A stretch of 64,000 bases of DNA from Muribaculaceae bacterium (GCA_017473615.1 JAFUKL010000034.1:1-64000); one strand, 5' to 3'. Shown: positions 17,526 to 26,452, numbered from the stretch's first letter. Numbers and translations are program-made. Notes: generated from the sequence alone by a model not told the origin.

Positions 17526-19011
17526 GATAAAGTGCAGATTTGTGATTGTGTTATTACTTTTTTCAGTAGTGGCACAGTCACAAAATGCTTTCAACGGAAC
17601 AAGACAAAGCGTAGGTAGCAAAAAGGGAACGGCTTTTAATAAAAACCGTGTTAATGACTTTAATGCTCATAGGCAATCACTGAATGCCGAGTATGTGAAA
17701 AAGACAAGAGAAAAATGGAATACATTCAATTCGCTCAGAGGAATTATTTCTCCGGATAAAGATTCAAAGCCTGTCTTTCCCGTTGTTATGTCGGAAGAAG
17801 ATGCAGTCCGAGACAAACGTGATAAAGAAGTAGTTGTAGAGGGAATAATTAAACCGTTGCATGATAGAGGCGTACCGAAACCATTCGCCCCGATACAAGA
17901 AAATATTAGAGAACACACGGATGATTTTAAATTTTCTTATCTTGGAACAAGTCTTAGTGTGCGTGTTCCCATAAAACAAAGTCTTCACTTGTCGTCAACG
18001 TTAGAAGACGCTGTTGCCGATGCATGGGAGTACTTGTGTGGGGATTACTATAACAATATGATTGTGGATTGCTTGAAATTGCGTTCCGGATTAAATTTGT
18101 GTGATTGGGCGTATTTGATGATGCTGAAAACTTTAGGAGAAACACTATATCCAAATCGCTCGAATGAGGCGGTTTTGCTGACAGCTTATATATTTAGTCA
18201 GTCTGGTTATAAGATACGTTTAGGCGAAAGGAACGGAAGACTGGAAATGCTTTATGCAAGTAAACATAAAGTATATGAAAAACCATATTTTGAATTTGGA
18301 GATGACCGTTTTTATTCCATGAGCGATGAAATAGGAGAAATGAGAATTAATGCCGCTCAATATCCTCAAGAACGATCGTTATCGTTATGGGTTGAAAAAG
18401 AACCTCAGATAACTTATTCGGCGACACAAGATAGAACACTGGTATCAAAACGTTACCCAAGCATGAGTGTTATTGTGAGTGCGAATAAAAATATCCTGCC
18501 TTTCTATAATTCTTATCCATCTTCGGAAGTAGGCGGAAATTTTATGACGCGTTGGGCTATGTATGCCAATATGCCTATATCTAAAGAACTTAGGGAAAAT
18601 TTGTATCCTCAGTTGAAACAAGGGATTGCAGGCTGTACTCAACTTCAATCAGTGGAACGTCTGCTGAATTGGGTACAAACAGCATTTGTTTATGAGTATG
18701 ATGATACGGTGTGGGGAACAGACAGATCTTTTTTCCCCGAAGAGACTTTGTATTATCCATATTGCGACTGCGAAGATCGTTCTATTTTGTTTACACGACT
18801 TGTGCGTGACTTGCTTGGCTTGAAATGCTTGCTCATTTACTATCCGGGACATTTGGCTACTGCTGTATGTTTTGAGGAATCAGTTAATGGGGACTACCTC
18901 AATGTTAACGGAAATAGATATGTGGTTTGTGATCCTACTTACATCGGTGCATCTGTAGGGCATACTATGCCGGATATGGATAATGAAACGGCCAAAGTTA
19001 TAGTGTTGTAA
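17515..19011 (+). CDS. Transglutaminase-like superfamily exported protein
   Basis: 498 residues from the ATG at 17515, which gives a proper signal peptide (FVIVLLLFSVVAQSQ). The C-terminal ~130 residues carry a transglutaminase/cysteine-protease core. C417 and C419 lie in YYPYCDCEDRSILF, H446 in YYPGHLATAV and D473 in VVCDPTYIGA, which form a plausible Cys-His-Asp triad. The upstream part has a basic, Asn-rich linker and a domain with DAWEYLCGDYYNNMIVDC. The target protein or peptide is unknown. It closes the operon of exported proteins, overlaps the preceding broken gene, and may process or cross-link its neighbours. Confidence 0.8.
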   Translation: MVNRIKCRFVIVLLLFSVVAQSQNAFNGTRQSVGSKKGTAFNKNRVNDFNAHRQSLNAEYVKKTREKWNTFNSLRGIISPDKDSKPVFPVVMSEEDAVRDKRDKEVVVEGIIKPLHDRGVPKPFAPIQENIREHTDDFKFSYLGTSLSVRVPIKQSLHLSSTLEDAVADAWEYLCGDYYNNMIVDCLKLRSGLNLCDWAYLMMLKTLGETLYPNRSNEAVLLTAYIFSQSGYKIRLGERNGRLEMLYASKHKVYEKPYFEFGDDRFYSMSDEIGEMRINAAQYPQERSLSLWVEKEPQITYSATQDRTLVSKRYPSMSVIVSANKNILPFYNSYPSSEVGGNFMTRWAMYANMPISKELRENLYPQLKQGIAGCTQLQSVERLLNWVQTAFVYEYDDTVWGTDRSFFPEETLYYPYCDCEDRSILFTRLVRDLLGLKCLLIYYPGHLATAVCFEESVNGDYLNVNGNRYVVCDPTYIGASVGHTMPDMDNETAKVIVL

Positions 19012-19064
19012 AAAGGTTGAAAATGTTGAAAAACGGCATAAAATTGTCGAAAACCGGAGAAATA

Positions 19065-19096
19065 TTTGGAGAGTAAGAAAAAAAATCTTACCTTTG
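19065..19096 (+). promoter_or_regulatory. tRNA-Pro(TGG) promoter
   Basis: TTTG at 19065 and TACCTTTG at 19089 with a 20-base spacer, 26 bases before the tRNA. Confidence 0.7.
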
Positions 19097-19122
19097 CACC
19101 GCAATTCAGTGATGAATGCAAT

Positions 19123-19200
19123 CGGGGTGTAGCGCAGTCCGGTTAGCGCACCTGCTTTGGGAGCAGGGGGTCCCAGGTTCGAATCCTGGTACCCCGACCA
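19123..19200 (+). tRNA. tRNA-Pro (anticodon TGG)
   Basis: 78 nt cloverleaf. The acceptor CGGGGTG pairs with TACCCCG (one G-T pair), A73 is followed by an encoded CCA, the anticodon loop is CTTTGGGAG, and the T-loop GGTTCGAATCC is intact. A strong terminator follows directly. Confidence 0.95.
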
Positions 19201-19201
19201 T

Positions 19202-19240
19202 AAAAAAGCGACTCAATCTTATTGATTGAGTCGCTTTTTT
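19202..19240 (+). terminator. Terminator after tRNA-Pro(TGG)
   Basis: A perfect stem AAAAAAGCGACTCAATC / GATTGAGTCGCTTTTTT with a short loop, directly behind the CCA end. Confidence 0.92.
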
Positions 19241-19412
19241 ACTTGGATAGAAAAGGAATAGTGGTTTCGGGTGAACTTTAGAGGCTCTGGGCTTAATGGT
19301 CAAAATGGTTGGTGGCTCTGCGAAAAAAGCGGACAGCGGATAAATCCGGTTGGTGAAGGTGATGGATTGTATGAGCCGTGAAATGATGTTGGTATTCAAA
19401 GGAGATTTTTGT

Positions 19413-19420
19413 TATCTTTG
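19413..19420 (+). promoter_or_regulatory. Promoter -7 motif
   Basis: TATCTTTG, 27 bases before the start codon of the next gene. Confidence 0.55.
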
Positions 19421-19447
19421 TGAAACTGTTATTACAAACTTGAACGA

Positions 19448-20008
19448 ATGAGAAAACTTATTCTTTATATGGCGATTATGCTTGCAACAGCGAGCGGATT
19501 GCGTGCCGAAACATATAATTGGCTGCATGATATAACATTTGATGCCCCTACCGATGGCACGGTGTTATTTAACTCGCGTGACCGTTTGGAAATGGTATGG
19601 CACGACATGACTTTCGTGGTGCAAATCTATAGTAATAAGGGTATTAACGATGAGTTGCTAAAGAAAAATCTTCAGCGAAGAGCGGCTGACTATAATATGT
19701 ATGACACTCGTACCGATAAATATAAACGTAACTCTTTCGAAGGTTTTTACCTTACGGGAACTCTTCCCGATGGTTCAAGGGCGAACATCCATAATATGTT
19801 ATCTTCAAAGACCGGGCTGTTCATTCAAGTGCTTGTGAATTACACTACCGATAGCGAGAAAGCCGCAAAGAAACTGATTAAAAGTTTGAAACAAGAACCT
19901 GCAAAAAAGAAAAAACAGGTGCGTAAACAAAAGATACAGAAGAAAGACGCACCACAAAAGCCTATCAAAAAATCATCGACATCACCGGTAGAACTTTACG
20001 AAATATAA
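19448..20008 (+). CDS. Secreted protein with lysine-rich tail, function unknown
   Basis: 186 residues. A signal peptide (cut near GLRAE) is followed by about 110 residues of mixed strands and helices (WLHDITFDAPTDG, FEGFYLTGTLPDG). The tail is strongly basic and Pro/Lys-rich from about residue 150, with KKKKQVRKQKIQKK. The tail could bind nucleic acid, acidic glycans or LPS; I cannot say which. It has its own promoter motif and its stop codon touches the inverted-repeat element that starts at 20008. No family recognised. Confidence 0.65.
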   Translation: MRKLILYMAIMLATASGLRAETYNWLHDITFDAPTDGTVLFNSRDRLEMVWHDMTFVVQIYSNKGINDELLKKNLQRRAADYNMYDTRTDKYKRNSFEGFYLTGTLPDGSRANIHNMLSSKTGLFIQVLVNYTTDSEKAAKKLIKSLKQEPAKKKKQVRKQKIQKKDAPQKPIKKSSTSPVELYEI

Positions 20009-20204
20009 GAATCTGTTTAAAATTTTCTTGTAATTTTGATTACAGTTCTACTTGGGACAAGTTTCGGATTCTTTAAGGCTCTTTTGGTTGTCTTTTTTAT
20101 CAAATCGCTTGGAAATAGCTCGCTATTATCTGCGCAATTTGATGAAAAAATCCATTCCAAAATATTCCTTAAAATAATCTCGAAATGAAATTTAAACAGA
20201 TTCT
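20008..20204. repeat. MITE-like element with inverted ends, member of a dispersed repeat family
   Basis: The 197-bp unit starts AGAATCTGTTTAAA and ends TTTAAACAGATTCT, perfect 14-base inverted ends. Inside is a further long stem (ATCAAAT-CGC ... GCG-c-AATTTGAT, with AATAG/CTATT at its tip), so the whole unit can fold on itself. It carries no protein. Part of its right half recurs at 41709-41754 and its left end recurs at 5018. It overlaps the stop codon of the upstream gene. Confidence 0.7.
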
Positions 20205-20227
20205 AAGAAGTTTTTATAAATAAGTGG

Positions 20228-20258
20228 TTGAAATTGTAGAAAATTCTGTTTAAGTTTG
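20228..20258 (+). promoter_or_regulatory. Promoter of the coiled-coil membrane protein gene
   Basis: TTG at 20228 and TAAGTTTG at 20251 with a 20-base spacer. Confidence 0.6.
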
Positions 20259-20292
20259 CACTCAGAATGATTTTTATAGAAAATAAGATACA

Positions 20293-21186
20293 ATGAATCC
20301 TAAAATAAGAAAAGGCATAGTCATAGGCGGAATCGCCATTGCTGCAATATTGTTGGTGTACTTTGTGTATTCAACGGTGGAGTCTAAGAAAGAAATGGAA
20401 AAGGCTAATGAGATGTTGCAACTTGAGAATCAGCAACTACAGCTTGCCGGTGAATATGAGAATCTGAATGCTCAATATCAGAATTTGGAAAGTCAGACTA
20501 AGTTTATCAACAACGACTCGATACTGCACAAGTATTCCGAGGCGAAAAGCAAGGTGGAGAAACTTCTTGCCGAACTTAAAACACAGAAAATAACAAGCAA
20601 TAAGAGAATCAAGGAACTTCAAGATGAAATCAAGTCGTTGAAAGGCTTGATGAAGCATTATATAGCCATTATCGATTCGTTGAACAAGGAAAATGCTGGG
20701 CTGAGGGCAGAAAATGTCCAAATAAAGAGCGAAAACCGTAAACTTGCCAGTGAGGTCAATATAGCTCAGGAAAAGAATGCACATCTCGAGGAACGTATGG
20801 AACTTGCCGAAAAGCTGAATATCACCAACTTAAATCTTGTGGGATTGAAAAAGAACGGTAAGGTGGAGAAAAAAATCAAGAAGGCAAAGCAATTGGCAGT
20901 AACTTTCACAATATCGCCGAATAATTCTACGCCGGTGGGGGAAAAAGAGTTGTTTGTGCGCATAACAAGTCCCGAGGGTACTCTGCTGGGTGGCAGCGGT
21001 ACATTCACATTCGAGGGTGCTGAAGTTCCATATACCGACAGCAAGAAAATAGAGTATACCGGTCAGGAAGTGCCTGATGTGACTATTTACTGGAATGTGG
21101 ATACACCTTTGTCACAAGGAGATTATCGTGTAGAGGTCTTTGCCGACAATTATCGTTTAAGTTCTCGTTTATTTTCGATGAAATAA
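20293..21186 (+). CDS. Membrane-anchored coiled-coil protein, function unknown
   Basis: 297 residues. One N-terminal transmembrane segment (about residues 9-27, GIVIGGIAIAAILLVYFV) is followed by a long coiled coil with heptad Leu/Glu/Lys pattern (about 30-190). A C-terminal beta-sandwich-like domain of about 100 residues (VTFTISPNNSTPVGEKEL, then a strand ending DYRVEVFADNYRL) closes it. It probably reaches into the periplasm like a spacer or scaffold. It is a single-gene unit with its own promoter and terminator. The upstream element at 20008-20204 lies outside this unit. Confidence 0.7.
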   Translation: MNPKIRKGIVIGGIAIAAILLVYFVYSTVESKKEMEKANEMLQLENQQLQLAGEYENLNAQYQNLESQTKFINNDSILHKYSEAKSKVEKLLAELKTQKITSNKRIKELQDEIKSLKGLMKHYIAIIDSLNKENAGLRAENVQIKSENRKLASEVNIAQEKNAHLEERMELAEKLNITNLNLVGLKKNGKVEKKIKKAKQLAVTFTISPNNSTPVGEKELFVRITSPEGTLLGGSGTFTFEGAEVPYTDSKKIEYTGQEVPDVTIYWNVDTPLSQGDYRVEVFADNYRLSSRLFSMK

Positions 21187-21211
21187 ATGTATCGACATAT
21201 ACGTATTCATT

Positions 21212-21246
21212 AAGCTGTGTCTGTAATTCAGGTCACAGCTTTTTTT
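21212..21246 (+). terminator. Terminator after the coiled-coil gene
   Basis: AAGCTGTG / CACAGCTT stem with a 14-base loop and a run of T. Confidence 0.82.
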
Positions 21247-21311
21247 GTTCCGTAATTCTTATTATTATACTTAAAATGCCGATTAGCTGCAATTAATAGG
21301 TCTATTAGTCA

Positions 21312-21319
21312 TATATTTG
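21312..21319 (+). promoter_or_regulatory. Promoter -7 motif of the export cassette
   Basis: TATATTTG lies 61 bases before the preferred start of the TolC-like gene. No clear -33 element. Confidence 0.5.
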
Positions 21320-21379
21320 TAACCATTGGCGCAACAAGCATGCCCCAAAGTTGTTTACTTATTAGTAAAAACGGATTTT

Positions 21380-22831
21380 ATGACGATGCGAATTAAACTT
21401 ATATTGTCCTTTCTTTTAGTGGCAATATCTTTGCCTTCTCAAGGGGAAGAATTTTCTCTTGATTCTTGTCGAAGAATGGCGTTAGCCAACAATAAACGGC
21501 TTAAGATGGCAAATGAGAAAGTGGAAAAGACAGGATTTTTGCGTAGAGAATCACGTGCCGCATATTTGCCTGCGATAGATGCCGAGGCAAGTTATGTCTA
21601 CAATCAGAAGAAATTGGCTCTTATTGAGGAGGATGCAAAACTGCCTACTATGAGTTTTGATGCGTCCTCGGGCAAATACGGATATAATCTTGTAACCACT
21701 CCCGATGGTTCGCCTTTGATAGTAAACGGTCAGCCGGTACCAAGTCAAGTGGCATTATTACCCAAAAGTGCACTCACTTATGATATTCACAATGTTTTCG
21801 CCGGAGCTGTTACCTTAACCCAACCGATATTTATGGGCGGGCGAATAAGGGCGATGAATGAAATCACTAAATATGCTGAGGAGATTGCCATGCGTGAACG
21901 TGATATGGCAATAGAAGACATAATATATGACGTGGATGCGGCTTATTGGCAAGTGGTATCTCTTAAAGCCAAGGAACGGCTGGCTCGCAGCTATGTGGCT
22001 TTGTTGGACACGTTGAGCCATAATGTGAATGCGATGGTGGCGCAGGGGATAGCTACAAAAGCCGATGCGCTCAATGTGGCGGTGAAAGCCAATGAGGCTA
22101 ATGTGGATATGGTGAAAGTTGAGAACGGACTGTCATTGTCACGCATGCAGCTTGCCCGTCTTTGCGGAATCCCGCTAAATTCAGTATTTACGCTTAAAGA
22201 TGAAGGGTCTCCTGTGGAGCCGGATATTGTGCCGATGACGGGTTACAATATTAATGATGTGTATCGTAACCGAAACGATGTAAAAGCTTTGGAACTTGCG
22301 GTGAAAGTTTATGATAATAAAGCGAATGCCGAACGTTCTTCAATGCTGCCACAGGTTGCGATAGTGGGTGCGTATTCAGTTACTAATCCAAGCTCGTTTA
22401 ATGGGTTTAAGAATGAGTTTGGCGGAATGTTCAGCATTGGAGCAATGATTAAGATTCCCATCTGGCACTGGGGCGGAAATTACAATAAGTACAAGGCAGC
22501 TAAAAGCGAAACTGTGATACGCCGATTGGAACTTGAAAATGCCAAGGATATGATAGCCCTGCAGGTGAGCCAAGCGTCATTCAAAATGCAGGAGGCTGTA
22601 AAGATGTATACTGCCACGCACACCAATTTGAAAAAAGCCGAAGAGAATTTGCGTACCGCACGGCTTGGATTTAGGGAGGGAATGCTTGCTGCCGATGATG
22701 TGCTTGCTGCCCAAACGGCATGGCTGAAGTCTCATTCAGAAGCTATAGATGCTGAAATTGATATGCGCTTATGCAATGTCTACTTGGCTAAGGTCTTGGG
22801 AAATTTAGCTCAGGAAGTCAATCTGAAATAA
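21380..22831 (+). CDS. TolC-family outer-membrane efflux protein
   Basis: 484 residues from the ATG at 21380, which places a signal peptide (LILSFLLVAISLPSQG) at the N-terminus; an upstream ATG at 21326 would add 18 residues that spoil it. The start of the mature protein, FSLDSCRRMALANNKRLK, is the usual TolC opening. Long helices follow, with a strand-rich YDIHNVFAGAVTLTQPIFMGGR segment and a second repeat ending AQTAWLKSHSEAIDAEID. It forms the outer-membrane exit duct for the inner-membrane exporter encoded by the following three genes. Confidence 0.88.
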   Translation: MTMRIKLILSFLLVAISLPSQGEEFSLDSCRRMALANNKRLKMANEKVEKTGFLRRESRAAYLPAIDAEASYVYNQKKLALIEEDAKLPTMSFDASSGKYGYNLVTTPDGSPLIVNGQPVPSQVALLPKSALTYDIHNVFAGAVTLTQPIFMGGRIRAMNEITKYAEEIAMRERDMAIEDIIYDVDAAYWQVVSLKAKERLARSYVALLDTLSHNVNAMVAQGIATKADALNVAVKANEANVDMVKVENGLSLSRMQLARLCGIPLNSVFTLKDEGSPVEPDIVPMTGYNINDVYRNRNDVKALELAVKVYDNKANAERSSMLPQVAIVGAYSVTNPSSFNGFKNEFGGMFSIGAMIKIPIWHWGGNYNKYKAAKSETVIRRLELENAKDMIALQVSQASFKMQEAVKMYTATHTNLKKAEENLRTARLGFREGMLAADDVLAAQTAWLKSHSEAIDAEIDMRLCNVYLAKVLGNLAQEVNLK

Positions 22832-22864
22832 CGTGAAAACGTTTTAAGAATTTTGTTTTTGATT

Positions 22865-23878
22865 ATGGAAGATAAAAGTAGGATAAAAGAAATGGAACAA
22901 GAAGACCGTCGTTTACTCGCTGCTCTTGGTATTCTTGTAATAGTGATGATTTTGTTGTTTATTGCGGGTATGTTTTTGATAAAGCCGGCTCAAGTTCCCA
23001 TTCAGGGGCAGGCTGATGCAACTTCGGTGCGTATATCGGGAAAATTGCCGGGTAGAGTAGCCGAGTTCTATGTGCGTGAGGGAAACCGGGTAAAACGAGG
23101 CGATACGCTTGTGCATATATATTCGTCAACCGTCGATGCCAAGCTCTATCAGGCGCAATCGATGGAAAACGTTGCTGCGGCACAAAATAAAAAAGTCGAT
23201 GCCGGTACTCGAGTTCAAATTATCAACTCTGCACGAGACCTGTGGTTGCAGGCTCAAGCAGCTCAGTCAATTGCGAAAAAGACCTATGACCGTATGGAAA
23301 ACCTGTACGTGCAAGGGGTAATCTCGGAGCAAAAGCGAGATGAAGCCCGTGCCGCTTGTGATGCCGCTAATGCTCAGGCTGCAGCAGCCAAGTCACAATA
23401 TGATATGGCTGTAGAAGGTGCGCAAAAGGAAGATAAGGCGGCTGCTCTTGCCATGAAGAATGCAGCACGCGGAGGCGTGATGGAAGTGGAATCAATTCTT
23501 GAGGATCAATACCTTACAGCTCCATGTGACGGCGAAATTTCCGATATTTATCCGCATGAAGGTGAACTTGTAGGTTCGGGAACCCCTATAATGAGTGTCT
23601 TGAAGAATGAGGATACATGGATTGTATTCAATGTGAGAGAGGAGATGCTTAATACTCTCTCTATGGGTAAAGTTATAGAAGTGATGATTCCGGGGCTTGA
23701 TAAAAAAACTGTAAAAACCGAAATCTTTTACATACGGGATATGGGCAGTTATGCTGTGTGGAGTGCAACCAAGGCCGCGGGTGAATATGACAGCAAGACC
23801 TTTGAGGTTAAAGCTCGTCCTTTGGAGACTGTAACCGATTTACGCCCGGGAATGAGTGCTGTGTTGGTTGGAGAATAG
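22865..23878 (+). CDS. HlyD/EmrA-type periplasmic adaptor protein
   Basis: 337 residues from the ATG at 22865. It has an N-terminal membrane anchor (ILVIVMILLFIAGMFLI), then a biotinyl-lipoyl half (VRISGKLPGRVAEFYVREG) and a helical hairpin rich in Ala and Gln. The second lipoyl half (LTAPCDGEISDIYPHEGELV) is followed by a beta-barrel domain. It links the inner-membrane permeases to the TolC-like duct. It lies 33 bases after the tolC-like gene and 29 bases before the first permease gene, so the four genes form one operon. Confidence 0.87.
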   Translation: MEDKSRIKEMEQEDRRLLAALGILVIVMILLFIAGMFLIKPAQVPIQGQADATSVRISGKLPGRVAEFYVREGNRVKRGDTLVHIYSSTVDAKLYQAQSMENVAAAQNKKVDAGTRVQIINSARDLWLQAQAAQSIAKKTYDRMENLYVQGVISEQKRDEARAACDAANAQAAAAKSQYDMAVEGAQKEDKAAALAMKNAARGGVMEVESILEDQYLTAPCDGEISDIYPHEGELVGSGTPIMSVLKNEDTWIVFNVREEMLNTLSMGKVIEVMIPGLDKKTVKTEIFYIRDMGSYAVWSATKAAGEYDSKTFEVKARPLETVTDLRPGMSAVLVGE

Positions 23879-23907
23879 TTACCGGAAAACGGGAATTTTA
23901 AGTTGGG

Positions 23908-25086
23908 ATGCGTAGTTTATTGTTCTATATTAAGGAATCGGTAAAGCGAGGATGCTTGACAGTGGCTTATCGTCCTGTCTACTACCTGATGTGTATAGTG
24001 GTGATTCCGCTAAGCATGACCGTTTTCTTCATTTCTTTGCTTGATAAAGGTGTGGCAGATCATGTGCCAAGTGCTGTGGTCGACCTTGATCATAGCGAGA
24101 CTTCACGTAATTTAACCCGCACATTGGACTGTTTACAGCAAGTAGATGTCAAATACAAGTTGAATAGCTATGCCGAAGCCATGAATTTATTGAAACAGAA
24201 CCAAATAAACGGATTCTTTCTCATTCCTGAGGGCTTTGGAGATGACGCTGTAGCCGGAAGACATCCGGAGTTGTCTTATTATATTGATTTCGGCTATTTT
24301 GTCCCCGGTTCTCTATTGGTTAAGGGGTATACTACCATTTCCATGATAGCAAACGGGGCTTTGATGCAAGGTACTCTTTCCGCCAAAGGAATTTCCGAAA
24401 ATGAAATAGCATCGGTTTTGCAACCGTTTGTCAACGAAATTCATGAATTGGGTAATCCTTGGATGAATTACGGTATATATCTGACAAATTCATTTGCTCC
24501 GGGTATACTGGCTCTTATGGTTATGTTGGTGTCATGCTATGTGATAACAATTGAAATCAAGCAGGGGACGACCCGAAAATGGTTAAATACAGGAGGTGGC
24601 TCGATAATAGTGGCTCTTACAGGGAAATTGCTGCCGCTTACAATTCTGTTCACTCTGACCGGATGGCTTATGCAAATCATTCTGTATGGAATTGCTCGTT
24701 ATCCGATGAATGGTGACATGTGGACTATGTTGCTTGCGATGTTGTTGCTGGTTGTCGGTTGCCAAGCTTTTGCCATAACGGTGTGCAGTATTGTACCCAA
24801 TCCTCGTTATGCTTTGTCGGTATGTTCATTGGTAAGCGTTCTGGCGTTTTCTTTAGGCGGTTATTCGTTTCCGGTGGAAGATATGTATCCCGGAGTAGCG
24901 GTATTCAGCTACATACTTCCGGTACGCTACTATTTCTTGATATATATAGATCAAGCACTTAACGGATTGGGATTTATTTATTCTCGCTATTATTATGCTG
25001 CACTGCTTGTATTTCCACTCATGTCATTGCCGATGTTGCCGAGATTAAAACGAGCATGTAAAAAACCGGTGGTGTATATCCCTTAA
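23908..25086 (+). CDS. ABC-2 type transporter permease (first of two)
   Basis: 392 residues. One N-terminal transmembrane helix is followed by a large periplasmic domain (about residues 50-190) and five further helices, the YhhJ/YbhR-type ABC-2 architecture. The conserved block SLGGYSFPVEDMYPG lies in the last helices. It works as one half of an inner-membrane exporter with the next gene. No nucleotide-binding subunit is encoded in this operon, so it must borrow one from elsewhere. Substrate unknown; drugs, lipids or peptides are all possible. Confidence 0.83.
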   Translation: MRSLLFYIKESVKRGCLTVAYRPVYYLMCIVVIPLSMTVFFISLLDKGVADHVPSAVVDLDHSETSRNLTRTLDCLQQVDVKYKLNSYAEAMNLLKQNQINGFFLIPEGFGDDAVAGRHPELSYYIDFGYFVPGSLLVKGYTTISMIANGALMQGTLSAKGISENEIASVLQPFVNEIHELGNPWMNYGIYLTNSFAPGILALMVMLVSCYVITIEIKQGTTRKWLNTGGGSIIVALTGKLLPLTILFTLTGWLMQIILYGIARYPMNGDMWTMLLAMLLLVVGCQAFAITVCSIVPNPRYALSVCSLVSVLAFSLGGYSFPVEDMYPGVAVFSYILPVRYYFLIYIDQALNGLGFIYSRYYYAALLVFPLMSLPMLPRLKRACKKPVVYIP

Positions 25087-25098
25087 TAACAGATTGAT

Positions 25099-26286
25099 AT
25101 GAGAAGGATGCTTATAGATACATATAGAGTGTGGCGTAATGAGTTTAAGGTAATACGTGCCGATTTAGGGGTGATGATATTCCTTTTTCTGCTGCCATTT
25201 GCTTATCCTCTTGTATATTCTGCCATTTACAATCCTGAAACAGCTCGAAATGTACGTGTGGTAGTTGTGGATGACAACCGAACTGCATTGACACGGGAGT
25301 ATGCACGGCATCTCAACGCCACTCAAGAATTGAGCATCATCGGATATGCTTCCAATATGCAGGAGGCGCGTCGTGCAATGGCAGAAAAGGAATGTTATGG
25401 TATTATACATTTCCCGGCAGATTTTTCAGGTAAGGTATATCGTGGTGAGCAATCTGTTGTAGAGGTGTTTTGTGACATGAGTCTGTTGTTAAGATACCGC
25501 AGTATGCTGGTGGCAGTGACAGCCGTAGCAAGTGAAATGGGTAAGAAAATACAGGTTGAGCGCATGGAGGGACTTACGAGGGGAATGGCTACTGTCGCCG
25601 AAATGCCCATACCGTTCAAACTTGTACCGGTAGGCAATGTATCACAGGGGTTGGCGTCGGCGTTAATGCCGGGAGTATTGGTACTTATTCTTCAGCAATG
25701 CCTTATACTTGCAATATGTTTCTTGGGAGCAACTTCGCGTGAACGAGCAAGGCTTAACGGAGGCAGAGACCCGATGGCAGTGACTGATGCGGGAGTGATG
25801 TCGTTATTGATAGGTAAAGCGTTATGCTATTTTGTGCTTATACTCGTTCCGGCTATATTCATTATACATTTTGTCCCGATAATTTTCACCTTTCCGATGA
25901 ATGCCTCCATTTTAGACCTGATTGCATTTTTTGTACCGTATTTGTTGGCGGTAATATTCTTCGGTATGGTTATACAGATGTTTATTCCGGACAGAGAATC
26001 AACGTTCTTGATGTTTGTGTTTACATCATTGGCTTTTATCTTTCTTTCCGGAATATCATGGCCTCGGTACGCAATGAGTGGATTTTGGCAATTGGCAGGC
26101 GGTATCATTCCATCCACATGGGGTGTGACCGGTTTTGTAGGAATGAATACCGCAGGAGCTTCGCTGTCGCAACAGTCAATGCCCTACATTATGATGTGGA
26201 TACTTGCTGCGCTATATTTCATTTTTGCTCTGCTGTTATCTGTTTTGGGGGAACTGCGAAAAAAACGAGTAAACGGAAAAATGTGA
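25099..26286 (+). CDS. ABC-2 type transporter permease (second of two)
   Basis: 395 residues, the same architecture as the previous protein: one N-terminal helix, a periplasmic domain and a membrane part with a SGISWPRYAMSGFWQLAG block near the end. The two permeases are diverged copies, giving a heterodimer. It starts 12 bases after the previous stop. A dispersed-repeat copy and the fba terminator follow. No Walker motifs are present. Confidence 0.83.
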   Translation: MRRMLIDTYRVWRNEFKVIRADLGVMIFLFLLPFAYPLVYSAIYNPETARNVRVVVVDDNRTALTREYARHLNATQELSIIGYASNMQEARRAMAEKECYGIIHFPADFSGKVYRGEQSVVEVFCDMSLLLRYRSMLVAVTAVASEMGKKIQVERMEGLTRGMATVAEMPIPFKLVPVGNVSQGLASALMPGVLVLILQQCLILAICFLGATSRERARLNGGRDPMAVTDAGVMSLLIGKALCYFVLILVPAIFIIHFVPIIFTFPMNASILDLIAFFVPYLLAVIFFGMVIQMFIPDRESTFLMFVFTSLAFIFLSGISWPRYAMSGFWQLAGGIIPSTWGVTGFVGMNTAGASLSQQSMPYIMMWILAALYFIFALLLSVLGELRKKRVNGKM

Positions 26287-26352
26287 AAAATAAATCCTCT
26301 TTAGTGTCGGAAAACAGCTTGTAAGAATCCGAAACATGTCCCCGGTAAAACC

Positions 26353-26390
26353 GGAATAACATTTTTAAGAAGATTCAAAACAGTTTCTAA
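26353..26390. repeat. Dispersed repeat copy downstream of the export cassette
   Basis: Read on the minus strand it is TTAGAAACTGTTTTGAATC followed by TTCTTAAAAATGTTATTCC. It matches the copy at 40333-40368 over nearly its full length. Confidence 0.7.
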
Positions 26391-26401
26391 GTTATGGTAA
26401 T

Positions 26402-26430
26402 AAAAAAAGAGGTTGTAAAACCTCTTTTTT
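26402..26430. terminator. Bidirectional terminator between the permease operon and fba
   Basis: AAAAAAAGAGGTT / AACCTCTTTTTT around a GTAA loop, with T runs on both strands. Confidence 0.9.
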
Positions 26431-26452
26431 ATTACTGTTATGGAAAACAATC

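Noticed and set aside
19106..19399. Minus-strand reading frame across tRNA-Pro(TGG) giving a protein with GVPGFEPGTPCSQSRCANR
   Set aside because: This is the well-known false protein made by translating the antisense strand of a tRNA gene and its flanks.
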